A stretch of 64,000 bases of DNA from Chlorocebus sabaeus (GCF_047675955.1 NC_132927.1:63159702-63223701); one strand, 5' to 3'. Positions 21,600-34,402 are shown, counted from the stretch's first letter. The notes: a model not told the origin generated them from the letters alone. A program made the numbers and translations.

Positions 21600-23084
21600 T
21601 GGCATAGTCCATGTATGTCTGCCCACTCTCTCTTTCTCACATAGTAAACGTAAGTTCTATATCAGCGATCAGCTTTCTTATGCCTTGAATTTCACAGTCC
21701 CTTTGGATCTCCCAATTTCCACAACCTAGAAAAGTCTGAAAAACCTCTTCTAATTTCAGATTATTCCAACAAATCAACAGTGTCAGGACAGACTCTGCCC
21801 CAACTCACTGGGTCTATGGGCACGTTTTCTTATGTCCTGGATTTGCCTGTCATCAGCTACTCAGCCTGTTTTCCAGATCACATAGAAATCCACTCGTAAC
21901 CATCATTTCATGGTTTTGGAAATTTCGCTGAAAATTTTGAGTGGTGTGCAGAAGACAAATTCTCATGTGCTCAACAAATGTTAGTTTCATTCCCCTCCTA
22001 GCTCCTTCTATGTCAAAATCATTCAAAGAAGAGTGAATGGGTTAATGGTGGATAACTGCTTTCATAAATAAAATACAAATACAATTGTTTGTACTGTGTT
22101 TTATGGTGAGCAACTTTGGGATTATTTATTTCTATGCTTTAGTAGCTATCTTTCTAACCCATTCACCCAGCTTAAAGGTTGCTTTCTTTCAAAGTCTCTG
22201 GCTTTCCAATACTAGTGTATCCCCAGAGTGTAGCTGTCAGTCACAACCTTGCTGGTGGCTGAGATTGATCCTTGAGTTGGCAGAGCATCACTGAGTGACT
22301 TGGTTCTCCTCTTATCTTGCACCTTATGCTTGCAGAGGTGCTAGCAATGTCACTTTCAGCCCATTCCCACAGCTACTCCAATTGTCAATTTCTTATCTGA
22401 CATGTTTGCAAATCTCTCATCATGTATCTCTTGTCCCCTGAGTTATAGACCTTGGATGGTGATGTATCCACTGAATGCCATTGTAAGGTACCAGAAGCAT
22501 AACTTGGACTTCATTTCCTTCTCAGTTATATTTTAGACAAAACTGTAAAATCAATCAAGGAAATACCTTTTGCTTTTTTTCAGGACCCACCTCAAACTTA
22601 CAATCATTTCTTTTTCTTCCAGTTTTACATTTGAGGTTTCAATATACTCTTATCATTGCATTTATTTTCTATAGCATATATTTTTCTTATTGTTTATCTT
22701 CTGTTTTTTTCTGTGTTCTAAATACACAAAAAACAACAAATAACTTTGATCCTCAGAAGTTGGATTATGCTTGGATAATTCAGTGTTGCCAGAAATTTGA
22801 GCAATTGCTTTGGGATTTCTTCATTTTAAGGTTCAAAGCCACAGAAATTCTTATAATCTATTTTTAACGCACAAAACTGATTCTTTATTCCATCAGCTCA
22901 TCCCACTGCCACACCTGTCATTCAGATCCATGTTGGCATTTGCTAGGCCTCACCTCACAGAGCAAAATTTCAACCCCCATTCATCCTCCTGGGTTTATCT
23001 TTCTAAAATATTTATTATGTTATGGCCCTGGCCACTGAATAAAGCTTTCATATTCCCCAGTTTTCTATAATTTTTCCCCAAAAG
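21600..23084. other. Single-copy stretch of 1.5 kb, possible L2 near its right end
   Basis: No gene seen. The segment 22985-23075 (around GGCCCTGGCCACTGAATAAA) is weakly reminiscent of L2, but I would not call it. Frames at 22085, 22631 and 22810 have no recognised domain. Confidence 0.4.
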
Positions 23085-23380
23085 TTTTTTTTTTGTTTGT
23101 TTGTTTAGTTTTTTTTAGATGAAGTTTCACTCTTTCTGCCCAGGCTCGAGTGTAATGGCGCAATCTCGGTTCACTGCAATCTCCGCCTCCCGGGTTCAAG
23201 TGATTCTCCTGCTTCAGCCTCCTGAATAGCTGGGATTACAGGCTAAATTTTTATTTTCAGTAGAGACAGGATTTCTTCATGTTGGTCAAGCTGGTCTCAA
23301 ATTCCTAACCTCAGGTGATCTGCCCACCTTGGCCTCCCATAGTGCTGGGATTACAGGCATGAGCCACCACGCCACGCATA
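23085..23380 (-). mobile_element. AluS, diverged, with a deletion in the right monomer
   Basis: Reverse Alu with a T-rich tail holding a (GTTT)n patch. About 25 bases are missing after GGGATTACAGGC near 23242. The CA-rich minisatellite begins immediately at its 5' end. Confidence 0.92.
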
Positions 23381-24585
23381 AGCACTCACATACACACACC
23401 ACACCAACTACACACACACGCAGGCACTCACATACACACACCACATGCACCACACCAACTACACACATACGCAGGCACTCACATACACACACCACACGCA
23501 CCACACCAACTACATACATATGCAAGCATGCATGTACACATGCCACATACATACATACACACACCACACACATACACACACATTACACACATATGCAAAT
23601 ACCACAAAATACACCACACACATAAAGCACATATGTATACCTGCCACACACATACACATGCACACATCATGCACATATACACACACATCACCACACACAA
23701 CACAATACACACCACACACATATACAATCACACATATACACACACCTCTCACATATACACACATCACACACCACACACATATACAAGCACTCACATACAC
23801 ACACCACACGCATCACACAGACTACACACATATACAAGCATGCATGTACACATGCCACATACATACATACACCACACACATACACATTACACACATATGC
23901 AAATACCACAAAATACACCACATACATAAAGCACATATGTATACATGCCACACATATACACATGCACACCATGCACATATATACACACATCACCACACAC
24001 GCATCACAACACAATAGACACCACACACATATACAAGCACTCACATACACACACCACATGCATCACATGAACTACACACATATGCAAGCATGCATGTATG
24101 CATGCCACATACATACCTACACACCACACCCATACACACATATTATACACATATACAAATACCACAAAATACACCACACACATAAAGCACATAAGTATAC
24201 ATGCCACACACATACACATACACACACCATGCCCATATATATACACATCACTCACATGCATCACAACACAATGCACACTACACACACATATACAAGCACA
24301 CACATACACACACCACACACACACATATACACATCACACACACCACACACATACCCATGCATTTATCATACACCTATATACACATCACAGCCCAGTAAAC
24401 TCATCACACACACACATCACATGCATACACACATATTACACATCTACACAAATCACACATACCACATATATACACAAATAATACACACATACACACACTA
24501 CACACACGTACACACCACACATGTATGCACTCCACACATACACAGGCACACACACCAAACACCCCTGTACACACACATACACCTC
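23381..24585. repeat. 1.2-kb CA-rich minisatellite with higher-order repeats
   Basis: Degenerate CA, CATA, CACACC and TACA units with embedded non-CA markers. The marker AAGCATGCATGTA starts at 23524, 23836 and 24086. The marker AAATACCACAAAATACACCA starts at 23597, 23901 and 24157. Spacings are about 304-312 and 250-256 bp, so three higher-order units exist. Earlier, GGCACTCACATACACACACC-type units repeat about every 55 bp (about 23390-23510). The many long His/Thr or Cys/Val frames on both strands reflect the repeat. Confidence 0.97.
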
Positions 24586-24769
24586 ACCTGCATTAGGCTG
24601 CGTGCCCTTTTAGATCAGGGTTACTGTGTGTTTTTGTCATTGTTTATCCAGCATCTCAGATGATGTCTAGGACAGCACCAGTACTTGGTAAACTTTAAAG
24701 ACTCAAGTATTCACATGAACAAATGTGATAGAAAAAGAGTAATCCCCACTGCTCTAATTCCACATCTGC

Positions 24770-25094
24770 TAACTCATTCCTTAGTTCTCCATGCTGAACT
24801 TCCAGACTCTGCAAAGAAAATTGTTCCCTCTTCCCACACAGATCTCACCCTGAAACTCCTCTGTGTTGATATACATGCTGCTCCCTTTTTCTCTAATGAA
24901 CTTTCACTTGTCTCCATCTGGAAAAATTCCTGCTCAGCCTTCAAAACTTGGCATGAATGCCATCTCCACTGTGATTCCTTCCTGCCAACTCCAGCAGCTA
25001 CCTCCCTTGTATCCCATAGCATAGCATGTCACATATGTGATAGCACTTGTGTTGTATTTTCCTGACTTGTACACATGTCTTTTATATGATCATG

Positions 25095-25129
<35 letters not shown>

Positions 25130-25200
25130 TCTCATAGCATATCCAATTCCTCAAAACTATACTGGGAAAATGTTAGGTGTTGAATAAGCAATTGATCAAT
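24770..25200 (+). mobile_element. L2 (ancient LINE) 3' end
   Basis: The segment AATTCCTGCTCAGCCTTCAA near 24925-24944 with downstream 'tgattccttcctgccaactcc' matches the L2 'cctTCAAGtctcagctc…aagccttccctgac' region. The end, GTTAGGTGTTGAATAAG near 25172, matches the L2 terminus 'taggtgctcaataaa'. A (GT)n tract at 25093-25130 is inside. The 126-codon frame at 24685-25065 is not an L2 protein. Confidence 0.7.
25093..25130. repeat. (GT)n microsatellite
   Basis: About 18 GT units with one CG interruption near the start. Confidence 0.95.
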
Positions 25201-25347
25201 GGATATGAACCAATTTCAGATGGTTCCTGATCTGAGACCAAGATTCAAACTTAATAGAATGTTATCTATATGTCTAACCCTCCTCAGATGATATAGGAGT
25301 TACTCTTGATTCGTTAGCATTGAACATCTTCAACTTAGCTATTTAAA

Positions 25348-27445
25348 ATCATCTGATTCTGAGAAGAATGTCAATGACAGCTTAATGGGAATACCACTGA
25401 ATCCATAAATTACTTTGGGCAGCATGGACATTTTCACAATATTGGTTCTTCCTATCCATAAGCATGGAATATTTTTCCATTTGTTTGTGTCCTCTCTGGT
25501 TTCCTTGAGCAGAGGTTTGTAGTTCTCCTTGAAGAGGCCCTTCCCTTCCCTTGTTAACTGTATTCCTCGGTATTTTATTCTCTTTGTAGCAATTGTGAAT
25601 GGGAATTTATTCATTATTTGGCTCTATGCTTGCCTGTTGTTGGTGTATAAAAATGCTTGTGACTTCTGCACATTAATTTTGTATCCTGAGATTTTGCAGA
25701 AGTTGCTTATCAGTTTAAGAAGCTTTTGGGCTGAGATGATGGAGTTTTCCAGATATAGGATCATGTCATTTGCAAACAAAGAAATTTTTACTTCCTCCCT
25801 TCCTATTTGAATACCCTTTATTTCTTTCTCTTGCCTGATTTTCGTGCACAGAACTTCCAATACTGTGTTGAATAGGAGTGGTGCAAGAGGGCACCCTTAT
25901 CACGTGCAATTTTTCAAGGGGAATGCTTCCAGCATCTGCCCATTCAGTATGATATTGGCTGTGAGTTTGTCATAAACAGCTTTTATTATTTTGAGATATA
26001 TTCCTTGAATATCTAGTTTACTGGGAGTTTTTAACATGAAGGCATGCTGAATTTTATCAAAGACCTTTTCTGCATCTATTGAGATAATCATGCAGGTTTT
26101 GTCTTTAGATCTGTTTATTTATTGATTTGCATATGTTGAACCAGGCTTGCATTTCTGGAATGAAGCCAACTTGATGCTGGTGGATAAGTTTATTTATTTA
26201 TTTATTTTTGAGATGGAGTCTCACTCTATCGCCCAGGCTGGAGTGCAGTGGTGCCATCTCGGCTTACTGCAAGCTCTGCTTCCCAGGTTCACGCCATTCT
26301 CCTGCCTCATCCTCCCAAGTAGCTGGGACTACAGGCACCCACCATTATACCCCACTAATTTTTCTGTATTTTTTAGTAGAGACGAGGTTTCACCGTGTTA
26401 GCCAGGATGGTCTCAATCTCCTGACCTCGTGATCTGCCCTTCTCGGCCTCCCAAAGTGCTGGGATTACAGGCGCGAGCCACCCCGCCTGGCCTAGATAAG
26501 CTGTTTGGTGTGCTGCTGGGTTCGGTTTGCCAGTATATTATTGAGAATTTTTCCATCAATGTTCATCATGGATATTAGCCTGAAGTTTTCCCTTTTTTGT
26601 TGTATTTCTACCAGGTTTTGGTATCAGGATGATGCTGGTCTCATAGGATGACTTAGGAATGAGCCCCTCCTTTTCAAGTGTTTGGAATAGTTTCAGAAGA
26701 AATGGCATCATCTCCTCTTTGTATTTTTGGTAGAAGTCTGCTGTAAATCCATCTGATACTTGACCTTTTTTTGATTGGCAGGCTATTTATTACTGCCTCA
26801 ATTTCAGAACTTGTTATTGGTCTATTCAGGGATTCAGCTTCTCCTGATTCAGCCTTGGGAGGGTGCATGTGTCTAGGAATTTATCTATTCTAGATTTTCT
26901 AGTTTATTTGAATATAGCTGTTTAAAGTATTCTCTGATATTAATTTGTATTTCTGTGAGGCCAGTGGTGATATCCCATCATTATTTATTTATTTATCATT
27001 TTTTAAATTTTTTTCTCTTTTCTTCTTTATTAGTCTAGCTCGCAGTCTGTTTTATTATTATTTTTCAAAAAATCAGCTCCTGAATTCACTGATTTTTTGA
27101 AGGGTTTTTTGTGTCCCTATCTTCTTCAGTTCCACTCTGATCTTAGTTATTTCTTGTCTTCTGCAAGCTTTAGGGTTTGTTTGCTCTTGGTTCTCTAGCT
27201 CTTTTAGTTGTGATGCTAGGGAGTTGATTTGAGACCTTTCTAGCTTTTTAGTTTTTTGATGTGGTCATTAAGTGCTATAAATTTCCCTCTTAACACTGCT
27301 TTAGCTGCGTTTCAGAGGTTCTGGTACATTTTCTCTTTGTTTTCACAGAACTTCTTGATTTCTGCCTTAATTTCATGATTTACCCAGGAGTCATCAGGAG
27401 CAGGTTGTTCAATTTCCATGTAGTTGTGTGATTCTGAGCATTGAC
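25348..27445 (-). mobile_element. Inverted 5' segment of a second L1 (ORF2 middle)
   Basis: The complement reads L1 ORF2 from shortly after the endonuclease domain through the reverse transcriptase. It ends at 25348 at about the same L1 coordinate at which the plus-strand segment begins at 27446. An Alu (26189-26494) lies inside. The RT motif is FANDM (25762-25776) instead of FADDM, and several stops break the frame (for example the separated frames at 25339-25614, 25624-25860 and 25900-26091). This is an older primate L1 than the one at position 1. A possible target repeat ATCATCT lies at 25348-25354 and 29006-29012. Confidence 0.93.
26189..26494 (-). mobile_element. Full-length AluY inside the second L1
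   Basis: Reverse Alu with a TTTA-rich tail on the left, flanked by GATAAG at 26183-26188 and 26495-26500. The L1 reading resumes exactly after it, in the sequence that follows GGATAAG in L1. It postdates the L1. The tail consists of TTTA units rather than pure T. Confidence 0.95.
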
Positions 27446-28999
27446 ATACTTCACAGAATTAGAAAAAAAACTATTTTAAAATTCATATGGCAGCAAAGAA
27501 TAGCTCGTATAGCCAAGAGAAACCCTAAGCAAAAAGAGCAAAGCTGGAGGCATCAACCTATGGACTTCAAACTATGCTATAAGCCATAAACCAAAACAGC
27601 ATGGTACTGATACAACAACAGACACATAGACCAATGAAACAGAATAGAGAACTCAGAAATAAGATTGGATAACCATCTGATCTTTGATAAACCTGACAAA
27701 AACAAGCAATGGGGAAAAGATTCCCTATACAACAAAAGGTGCTGGGATAAAAGGATATCTATTTGCAGAAAATTGGAACTGGACCCATTCCTCACAAATT
27801 ATACAAAATATAACTCAAGATGGATTAAAGACTTAAATGGAAAACCCCAAACTATAAAAACCGAAGAAGAAAACCTAGGCAAAACCATTCAGGATATAGG
27901 CATGGGCAAAGATTTCATGATGAAAACACCAAAACTAGTTACAACAAAATCCAGAATTGACAAATGAGATCTAATTAATCTAAAGAGCTTCTGTACAGCA
28001 AAATAAACTATCATCAGAGTGAACAGGCCACCTACAGAGTGAGAAAAAATCTTTGCAATCTATTCATCTGACAAAGGTCTAATATCAGGAATCTACAAGG
28101 AACTCAAGCAAATTTACAAGAAAAAAACCAAACGACCCCATTAGAAGGTGGCCAAAGGACATGAACAGACACTTCTTAAAAGAAAACATGTATGTGGCCA
28201 ACAAACATATGAGAAAAAAGCTCAACATCACTGATCATTAGAGAAATACAAATCAAAACTACAATGAGATATCATCTCATGTCATTCAGAATGTCCATTA
28301 TTAAAAAATCAAGAAACAACAGATGCTGGCAAGGTTGTGGAAAAATAGGAACACTTTTACACCATTGGTTGTATTGTAAATTAGTTCAACCATTATGGAG
28401 GACAGTGTGGCGATTCCTCAAAGATCTAGAAGGAGAAATACCATTTGACCCAGCAATCCTATTACTGGGTATATACCCAAAGGGATAAAAATCATTCAAT
28501 TGCAAAGATAAATGCACACATATGTTCACTGCAATGCTATTCACAATAGCAAGGACATGGAATCAACCCAAATGCCCCTAGACTGGATGAAGAAAATGTG
28601 CTACACATGCAGCATGGAATATTATTCCACCACAAAAAGCAACAAGATTATGTTCTTTGCAGAAACATGGATGAAACTGAAAGTCATTATCCTCAGCAAA
28701 CAAACACAGGAACAGAAAACAAAACACTGCATGTTTTCACTTATAAATGGAAGCTGAATGATGGAATCACATGGACATGAGGAGGGGAACACCACACACT
28801 GAGGACTGTCTGGGGGTAGGGTGGGGGAAGGGAGAGTATTAGAAATGATGGTTAATGCCTGCTGGGCTTAATACCCAGGTGACGGGTTGATAGGAGCACT
28901 AAACCACTATGGCACATGTTTACCTATGCAACAAACCTGCACATACTGCACATGTACCGCAGAACTAAAAATAATTTTAAAATTAATTAAATAAAATAA
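27446..28999 (+). mobile_element. Forward 3' segment of the second L1, to poly-A
   Basis: Sense L1 from the late ORF2 region ('acagaattagaaaaaaac') through the ORF2 stop and 3' UTR to CAGAACTAAAAATAATTTT and a degenerate A-rich tail. It contains broken ORF2 C-terminal frames (27665-27967, 28264-28488, 28512-28757). Together with 25348-27445 it forms one 5'-inverted element of about 3.3 kb without the Alu. Confidence 0.94.
28812..28832 (+). other. G-quadruplex motif in L1 3' UTR
   Basis: Four G-runs (5, 3, 5 and 3 bases) with loops of 1-2 bases, the known L1 3' UTR polypurine motif. It is intact despite decay of the rest of the element. Confidence 0.85.
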
Positions 29000-29249
29000 C
29001 CTATGATCATCTAGAGACATTATTTCAGTTTTAACAGGCCTACCTCTTATCCTATAGGAATCATTGAAAAAATAATAAACCACAAATATTTTTCTGCATC
29101 AATTTTGTTGGAATGCAGTAATACTCCTACACTGTTTGATACCTACTTTTAATTCCAGACCATTTTATTGGGATTTGGGGATGCATAGACTTCTTTTACT
29201 TGGTCATCTTTTCTGACATCCTAGAACTCCAGCACTCTACCTGCCCATT

Positions 29250-30535
29250 AATTAATTTAGTAATAATGTTCCAAAAGCATACTATGTGTCAAGTACTATT
29301 CTATGTGCTAGAGAGTCCTTAACAAATACAACAGGTTAGACCCCTGGCTCTTAGCAACTTATGTTCTAGAAGGAGGAAGTAAACAAGAAAAACAAATACG
29401 TTTGTTTATGAGAAGGTAACAGATGTTATTGTATAAATAAAACTGGTAAGGAACAGCAGTACAAAAGGGATGGTATGGTGGGTGGTTGAATTTCAAGTGG
29501 AATAGCATGCGAAATAACTCTCAGCAACGCAAGGATTGAGGTGGAGTCTATGCAGATTCTGTAAAGATGACAAAGCAGAAAATAGTGTGCTCGAATGTCC
29601 TAAAACAGCAACATATTTGGGCATACGTGTTCACCGTGAAAAAGAATAGAACACAATGAAAAATAATAGAATAGCAAAAAGACCACCATGTCAAGAATAG
29701 AACAAGAGAAAGGAAGATTATTAGAAACGGGAAAAGAAAAGTAACAGGGAAAATAGGTAATCATCAAAGGTTTTGAAGAGAAGATGCATGACTGGGCTTA
29801 AGAAATTCACTTGCACTATCATGTTTGTGAAAGACTGTAAGGTAAACACCAAGAGTCCAGTTAGGGGATGATAATCTCGCCCAGAGATGGTGGTTGTTGG
29901 GACCATTTTGGTGGAAGTGATGAGAAGTAGTAGGAATCTGGATGTGCCTTTCAGGTAGAGCAAATGGAATTTGTTATAAGTGGAATGGGAGGAGTGAGAA
30001 AAAGAGAAGGGTGAAGGATGGCTCCAAGTCCGGTTTCCCTGAACAATGGAGAAATGGAATTACTATTAAATGCACAGTAAATTGTTTTGGGAAGATGGGA
30101 ATATCAGAAATTTGGTTTTTAATTTGGTGAGATTTAGATGTTTATTGGACATTTAAGTGGAGATGTCAAGTAGGTAATTTTATATATGAGTCTGGGCGTC
30201 AGAGAAGAGATACAGAATGGAAATAAATTTCAGATATACAGGTGGTACTTAAGGCCCTAAGACTGAGATGAGAGCTAAGAACTGCATCTCATCTTATTCG
30301 ATGAAGGGCAGTTGAAGAAGAACAAGCAGAGTACACTGGGAAAGAGCAGTCAATGAAAGAAGAAAAACCAGAAAATTCTGTCATGTTGCAAAGAGAAGGG
30401 AATATAAAATCATGCCCAAGTGAAAGCTCAAGTGAGATGAGGAGTAGACAGTGACCATTGCAATCAGCAGTGAGAAGATTGTTGGTGACCCTGGCAAAAC
30501 TGTTTAATGAAGGAATAAAAGCAAAGCCTGATTAC
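29250..30535 (+). mobile_element. Unassigned ancient repeat, best-preserved copy
   Basis: Begins with ACTATGTGTCAAGTACTATT (29281-29300), passes 'gagatggtggttgttgggacc', 'aagtggagatgtcaagtagg' and 'tatgagtctgggcgtcagag', and ends at CAGCAGTGAGAAGATTGTTG and 'aagcaaagcctgattacag'. This motif order is that of a common mammalian dispersed repeat with LINE-like length. It recurs in decayed form at 39370 and 41540 on the same strand. I cannot name it with confidence. No coding frame survives. Confidence 0.6.
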
Positions 30536-31484
30536 AGTTTGTTCCTGAGATTATTTCATTAGTACTCTGGGAAGTAGTGAATCCTATTATCAGTGTTTGC
30601 TCACATCTTTGGCATTTCTCTACAATGTGCTCCTCAGTTCGTGGAAATAACTGTCTGTGCATAAGTAACAAAATAGTTTTGGAAAAATAGTGGTGACAGA
30701 ACATAAATGAGGTAGGTGGTAAAGAGGTGTTTCTGAGGAGAGAAGAGACAAATATAAATACTTGAAGAGTTACTTTCATCAGACCCAATGAGATTCTTCT
30801 GGAGAGTAGGAAGACAGTGTTTTGTTGTACAAGTTGTGTACTGCATATGCCCTGGAGGTGTCTTCACATCATAGTTTATGTAAACGCCACCACCTAGGGT
30901 TGTATAGTTTATCTATGGAATATACATGGTGGTCCTGCTGTACAGTGGTTTGGGATAGGAGATATAAATCTATTATTTTCATGTTTTTCATCTTTGCCCA
31001 TTTCTTAGCAGAAAATAAAATTTATTTGTTAAGTATATGTTTTTTTTTTTCATATAGAAAGTAAACCAACTCATTTTGGAATGCAAAAACAAAAACAAAA
31101 ATAATATTTTATTAAAAACATTTTAATATTTTTAAGAGTGGTTTTTAATTATATGCCTTACATGTAGACCTTAGAGTTTAACTTGAAATCAGATGAAATA
31201 TTTTTCTTTATCTCAAACATCCTTATTGCCCAAACTATTGAAACAGGATGGTTTAATTGCATCTTTCATCTGATGATTCAACAAATGAATCAAATTGTTA
31301 TATTTTATGCGTATTTCCATCATTCAAGAATCTTTTTATCTTATATTTATATATTCACATAATAACCTGAATAACTCAATAACTGAACATATACTTATGC
31401 ATTCACTCATACACCTACAACATATGCCAGACTCTGAACAGTCAGATTCCAAAAAATAGGCATGATTCACACTGTTCATGTTGT
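30536..31484. other. Single-copy stretch, no gene seen
   Basis: About 0.95 kb of AT-rich sequence. The overlapping frames at 30504-30867 (minus) and 30822-31064 (plus) have no recognisable domain. Confidence 0.45.
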
Positions 31485-32024
31485 TTAGATTATCTGTTGT
31501 CATGTGACAAATTCTTTCCAAACCTAGTCATTTCTAAAGAATAATCATTTTACTATACCTTATGATTTTGTGGATAAGGAGTTTTGCAGGGCTTAGCTGG
31601 GCAATTCTTCTTCTTCATGTAATCACCTAGATATTAAACTGGGGTATTTGTTGTTCTGGAGAGTCCAAGACAGCTTAACCAAATTTCTGATGCCTCATGG
31701 TTAGGGGATGGCTGGAAGGCTGGACTTCACTGGGCCCCTCTCCTCCTCTTCATATGCTCTCAGACCCTCTCTATGTGGTCTATTCAGCAGATTAGGAGGA
31801 CTCTGCATTATGATTCAAGAGTCGAAGAGTGAAAGATTCAAGAGAAAGGAAGTCAAACCAGCCAATGTCTTAATCCTCAGCCAGGAATCTGCTGTTCATC
31901 AATCCCATCGTATTCTATTGGTGAAAGAGTTACCTACCCTTCCTAGACTTAAGTCTATGGTACATAGACTCTCGACAGGTTCTGTAGCAAAACATTTGTG
32001 GCCATTTTAAACCTCCAACATCTA
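31485..32024 (-). mobile_element. Decayed MLT1-type (MaLR) LTR
   Basis: Read on the complement, it has the layout of an MLT1-class LTR. The start resembles 'ggaggtttaaaatggccacaa'. It then has CCAATAGAATACGATGGG near 31904-31921 and, at the end, an 'atgacaacagataatctaaac' terminus near 31485. The divergence is high. There is no internal retroviral sequence, so this is a solo or fragment LTR. Confidence 0.6.
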
Positions 32025-33599
32025 CTAATCTTTTAAGGGAAAAAGTGCATTATCATAACTGAGAAAAGAACTATGGACATTCTAAGGAGTGTTTGATAAG
32101 ATCATTTTCTTCTGCCAAATATATCTGGAAGTCCATATTAGAGCGTACATGACAAAATATTTACTTTGTCAAGTCAAATATGGATAAGACTTAGGAAACC
32201 TGAGCCTTAAATTCTTTCTACTCAATGCTATGCTTGTTAAACAAAGTATTTCTGAGAAGACAAAGATGACCACCAAGAACAACAAAAATGTGACACTTCA
32301 CTTTCGAGGTGTCACCCAGCTTCAAATCGTGTATATCTCCTGATATTCCCTTAATGCTGGAGCTGTACAGCAATGGCATAGCAAGACAGCCACCTGGAAA
32401 ATCCAAGCACGCAAAACATCCTATTCATAGTGTCCTTACAGTGGAGTGAGTGTGAGATGCAAAAGAACAAACAAGCAAACAAAAACTATTCTTCCCTTTT
32501 TCACCCATGTAGAAGAGGAATCCTTTTGTGGTCATTGAAGATAATTACCCTGTTGTCTTAGGCGCTCATCATCTTATACTGTTTAATGACTCAAAGTCAT
32601 ATTAAAGAGAGATGGCTTAGACATGTCAAAGGTTAATAAGGATTCATACAAATTATCCACGATTCCACTCAAGCATTTGTAAAACAACCCACACTGTAAA
32701 AGAACTGCTAGAAGAAGAGATGTTACATATCTAATATGTAGCCACATGTGAAGCTACTGCCTTTAGCACAGAGTAGCCTCAGAGGAGAAGTTTTATTATT
32801 TCACAAATAAATGAGGCACTGCATTCAGAAGGCAACAATTCCAGAATTATCTCTACTCCAAAAGCACCAGGACAAGATTATTTTTTATCTGAGGCATCAA
32901 CTTCCATATCCTTCTTTAATACTGACAGAATTTTGTATTTTCATGAAGAATTAAAATAGTAAAGAAAGATTGATTTTTAGACCTCAAGTTTTCAGAGTGA
33001 CAGAGAAAAAAGAAAAGCAACAATAAAACAAAATCACAGCTTAGGTATTCTAACGGAGTGATGATTTTTCAGGCATCTGGATCCTTATAACATTAACTCT
33101 ACCTTTCCTGAGTATGCTACTATAAAAAGAAAAAGGGGAAAAAGATCATATATCAAAGTGGGAAAGAACCCATTGAAACAAGATAGCCATATAAATTCTC
33201 TTGCAATAAAATAAATTATTTTTAATGAGTTATGCATTTAAAAATATTTTTTCCAACACGGAGTCTTGTCAATGTGATCTATTTTTTAGAAACATGATTA
33301 GATAGAAAAATATATGTTGGTAGCAGTATAAACATCATTTTTAACTAGCTAGTTTTCAAAATTAGAAGTTTGATTATGAATTATTGTATTTATTTTAGTA
33401 TTTGTATAACAACATAAATTAGAAACTAGGTGTTTTCCTTTTTCATAGAAGTATAGTAAACTTCAGTTCAAATGTACATGATATCTAAGCTATAGTTCTA
33501 GCAGAGAGCATTCTTTTCACTTTCATAGAAAAGCTACATACAATCGTGAGTGTTTAAGTTACAGAATGCACATAGCGTCATCGACATACAGTAATTTAT
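32025..33599. other. 1.6-kb single-copy AT-rich region
   Basis: I recognise no repeat, gene or RNA. The region is stop-rich in all frames except short ones. Confidence 0.45.
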
Positions 33600-33800
33600 A
33601 TTTATGTAACAGTTTACATTTTCCAAAGGTTTTCTTAACTCTTTGATTTCATTTATTCTTCACGAAGTGAGTTACAATAAGTGCTTTAGTGTGAGCTTCA
33701 TTTTTTCTGATAAAGACATTAAAGCACTGTGACAGTCAAATTAGCAAAGTCAAGTTTGAACTAAAGTCCCTTCTCTGCTACAAGTGTTCTTACCTATGTA
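33600..33800 (-). mobile_element. MIR, strongly diverged
   Basis: Motif order fits the complement of MIR: 'tttgatttcatttattcttcac', a 'tcattttttctgataaagacatt' block (Pu-rich 'ttttacagatgagg' region) and a 'caaagtcaagtttgaactaaa' block. Confidence 0.5.
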
Positions 33801-34149
33801 AACTAATTTAACACTCAATCCCTCGTGCTTTTGACCCAATTAGAATGTCACACAAGTGGCCCTCTGACTGTTTTATATTTTAGTACCAGATGTTAAATAT
33901 ATGCCTAAACTTGTTCTAAATTGTATCTTATGATGCTCAACTGGAGTATCAACTGGGTACAAGTTCAGATACTATTGGGACTAAAAAAATCCTCCAGTAG
34001 TGAACAGAAACCAATACACTCTTTATTTATATTATAACCAAAAGCCAGACATAAAAGTGTACATAGCAAAAATCTTTAACACTCACTAAATATCCATGGA
34101 GTCCTTTACCTTTGGCCATCTCCTTTAAAATTATATAATTTGTAATTAT
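33801..34149. other. Single-copy stretch
   Basis: Nothing recognised. Confidence 0.45.
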
Positions 34150-34402
34150 TGTTGGCCCGTGAAACACAAGCCGAACTGGCACGTGTTACTCTGAATAGAG
34201 AGTTAACGGAGTGAAGATTGTGCCTCCTCTGTTATCTTTCTGCATGTTCCAGGCTGTATAGTTTCAGGCGAGAGGAGCATGGCTTGACCTGCATCAGACT
34301 GAGACATGAGCAAGAATAAACCAGTATGACATTAAGCCATTAAATCCTCAGGGGTTTGTCTCTCATAGTAGCTAGACTCAAATATTTAACTAATATAGTA
34401 CA
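34150..34402 (+). mobile_element. Probable decayed MaLR/ERVL-type LTR end
   Basis: The part GAGCAAGAATAAACCAGTAT followed by 'taagccattaaatcctcagg' and a terminal 'actaatatagtacag' fits the 3' end of an MLT-class LTR, which carries an AATAAA polyadenylation signal before 'taagccact'. The left border is uncertain. Confidence 0.5.

Noticed and set aside
23381..24585. CRISPR-like regular repeats
   Set aside because: Units are CA-type, variable in length and without unique spacers. The host is a primate genome.
23329..24663. Long His/Thr-rich and Cys/Val-rich open frames (up to 233 codons) on both strands
   Set aside because: They are translations of the CA minisatellite, open in several overlapping frames on both strands with no non-repeat domain.
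27665..28780. Frames of 60-100 codons on the plus strand that look protein-like
   Set aside because: They are broken ORF2 C-terminal pieces of the inverted L1, interrupted by stops and frameshifts.
31485..34402. A possible provirus bounded by two LTR-like segments
   Set aside because: The two LTR-like segments are in opposite orientation, differ in sequence, and the DNA between them shows no gag, pol or env similarity.
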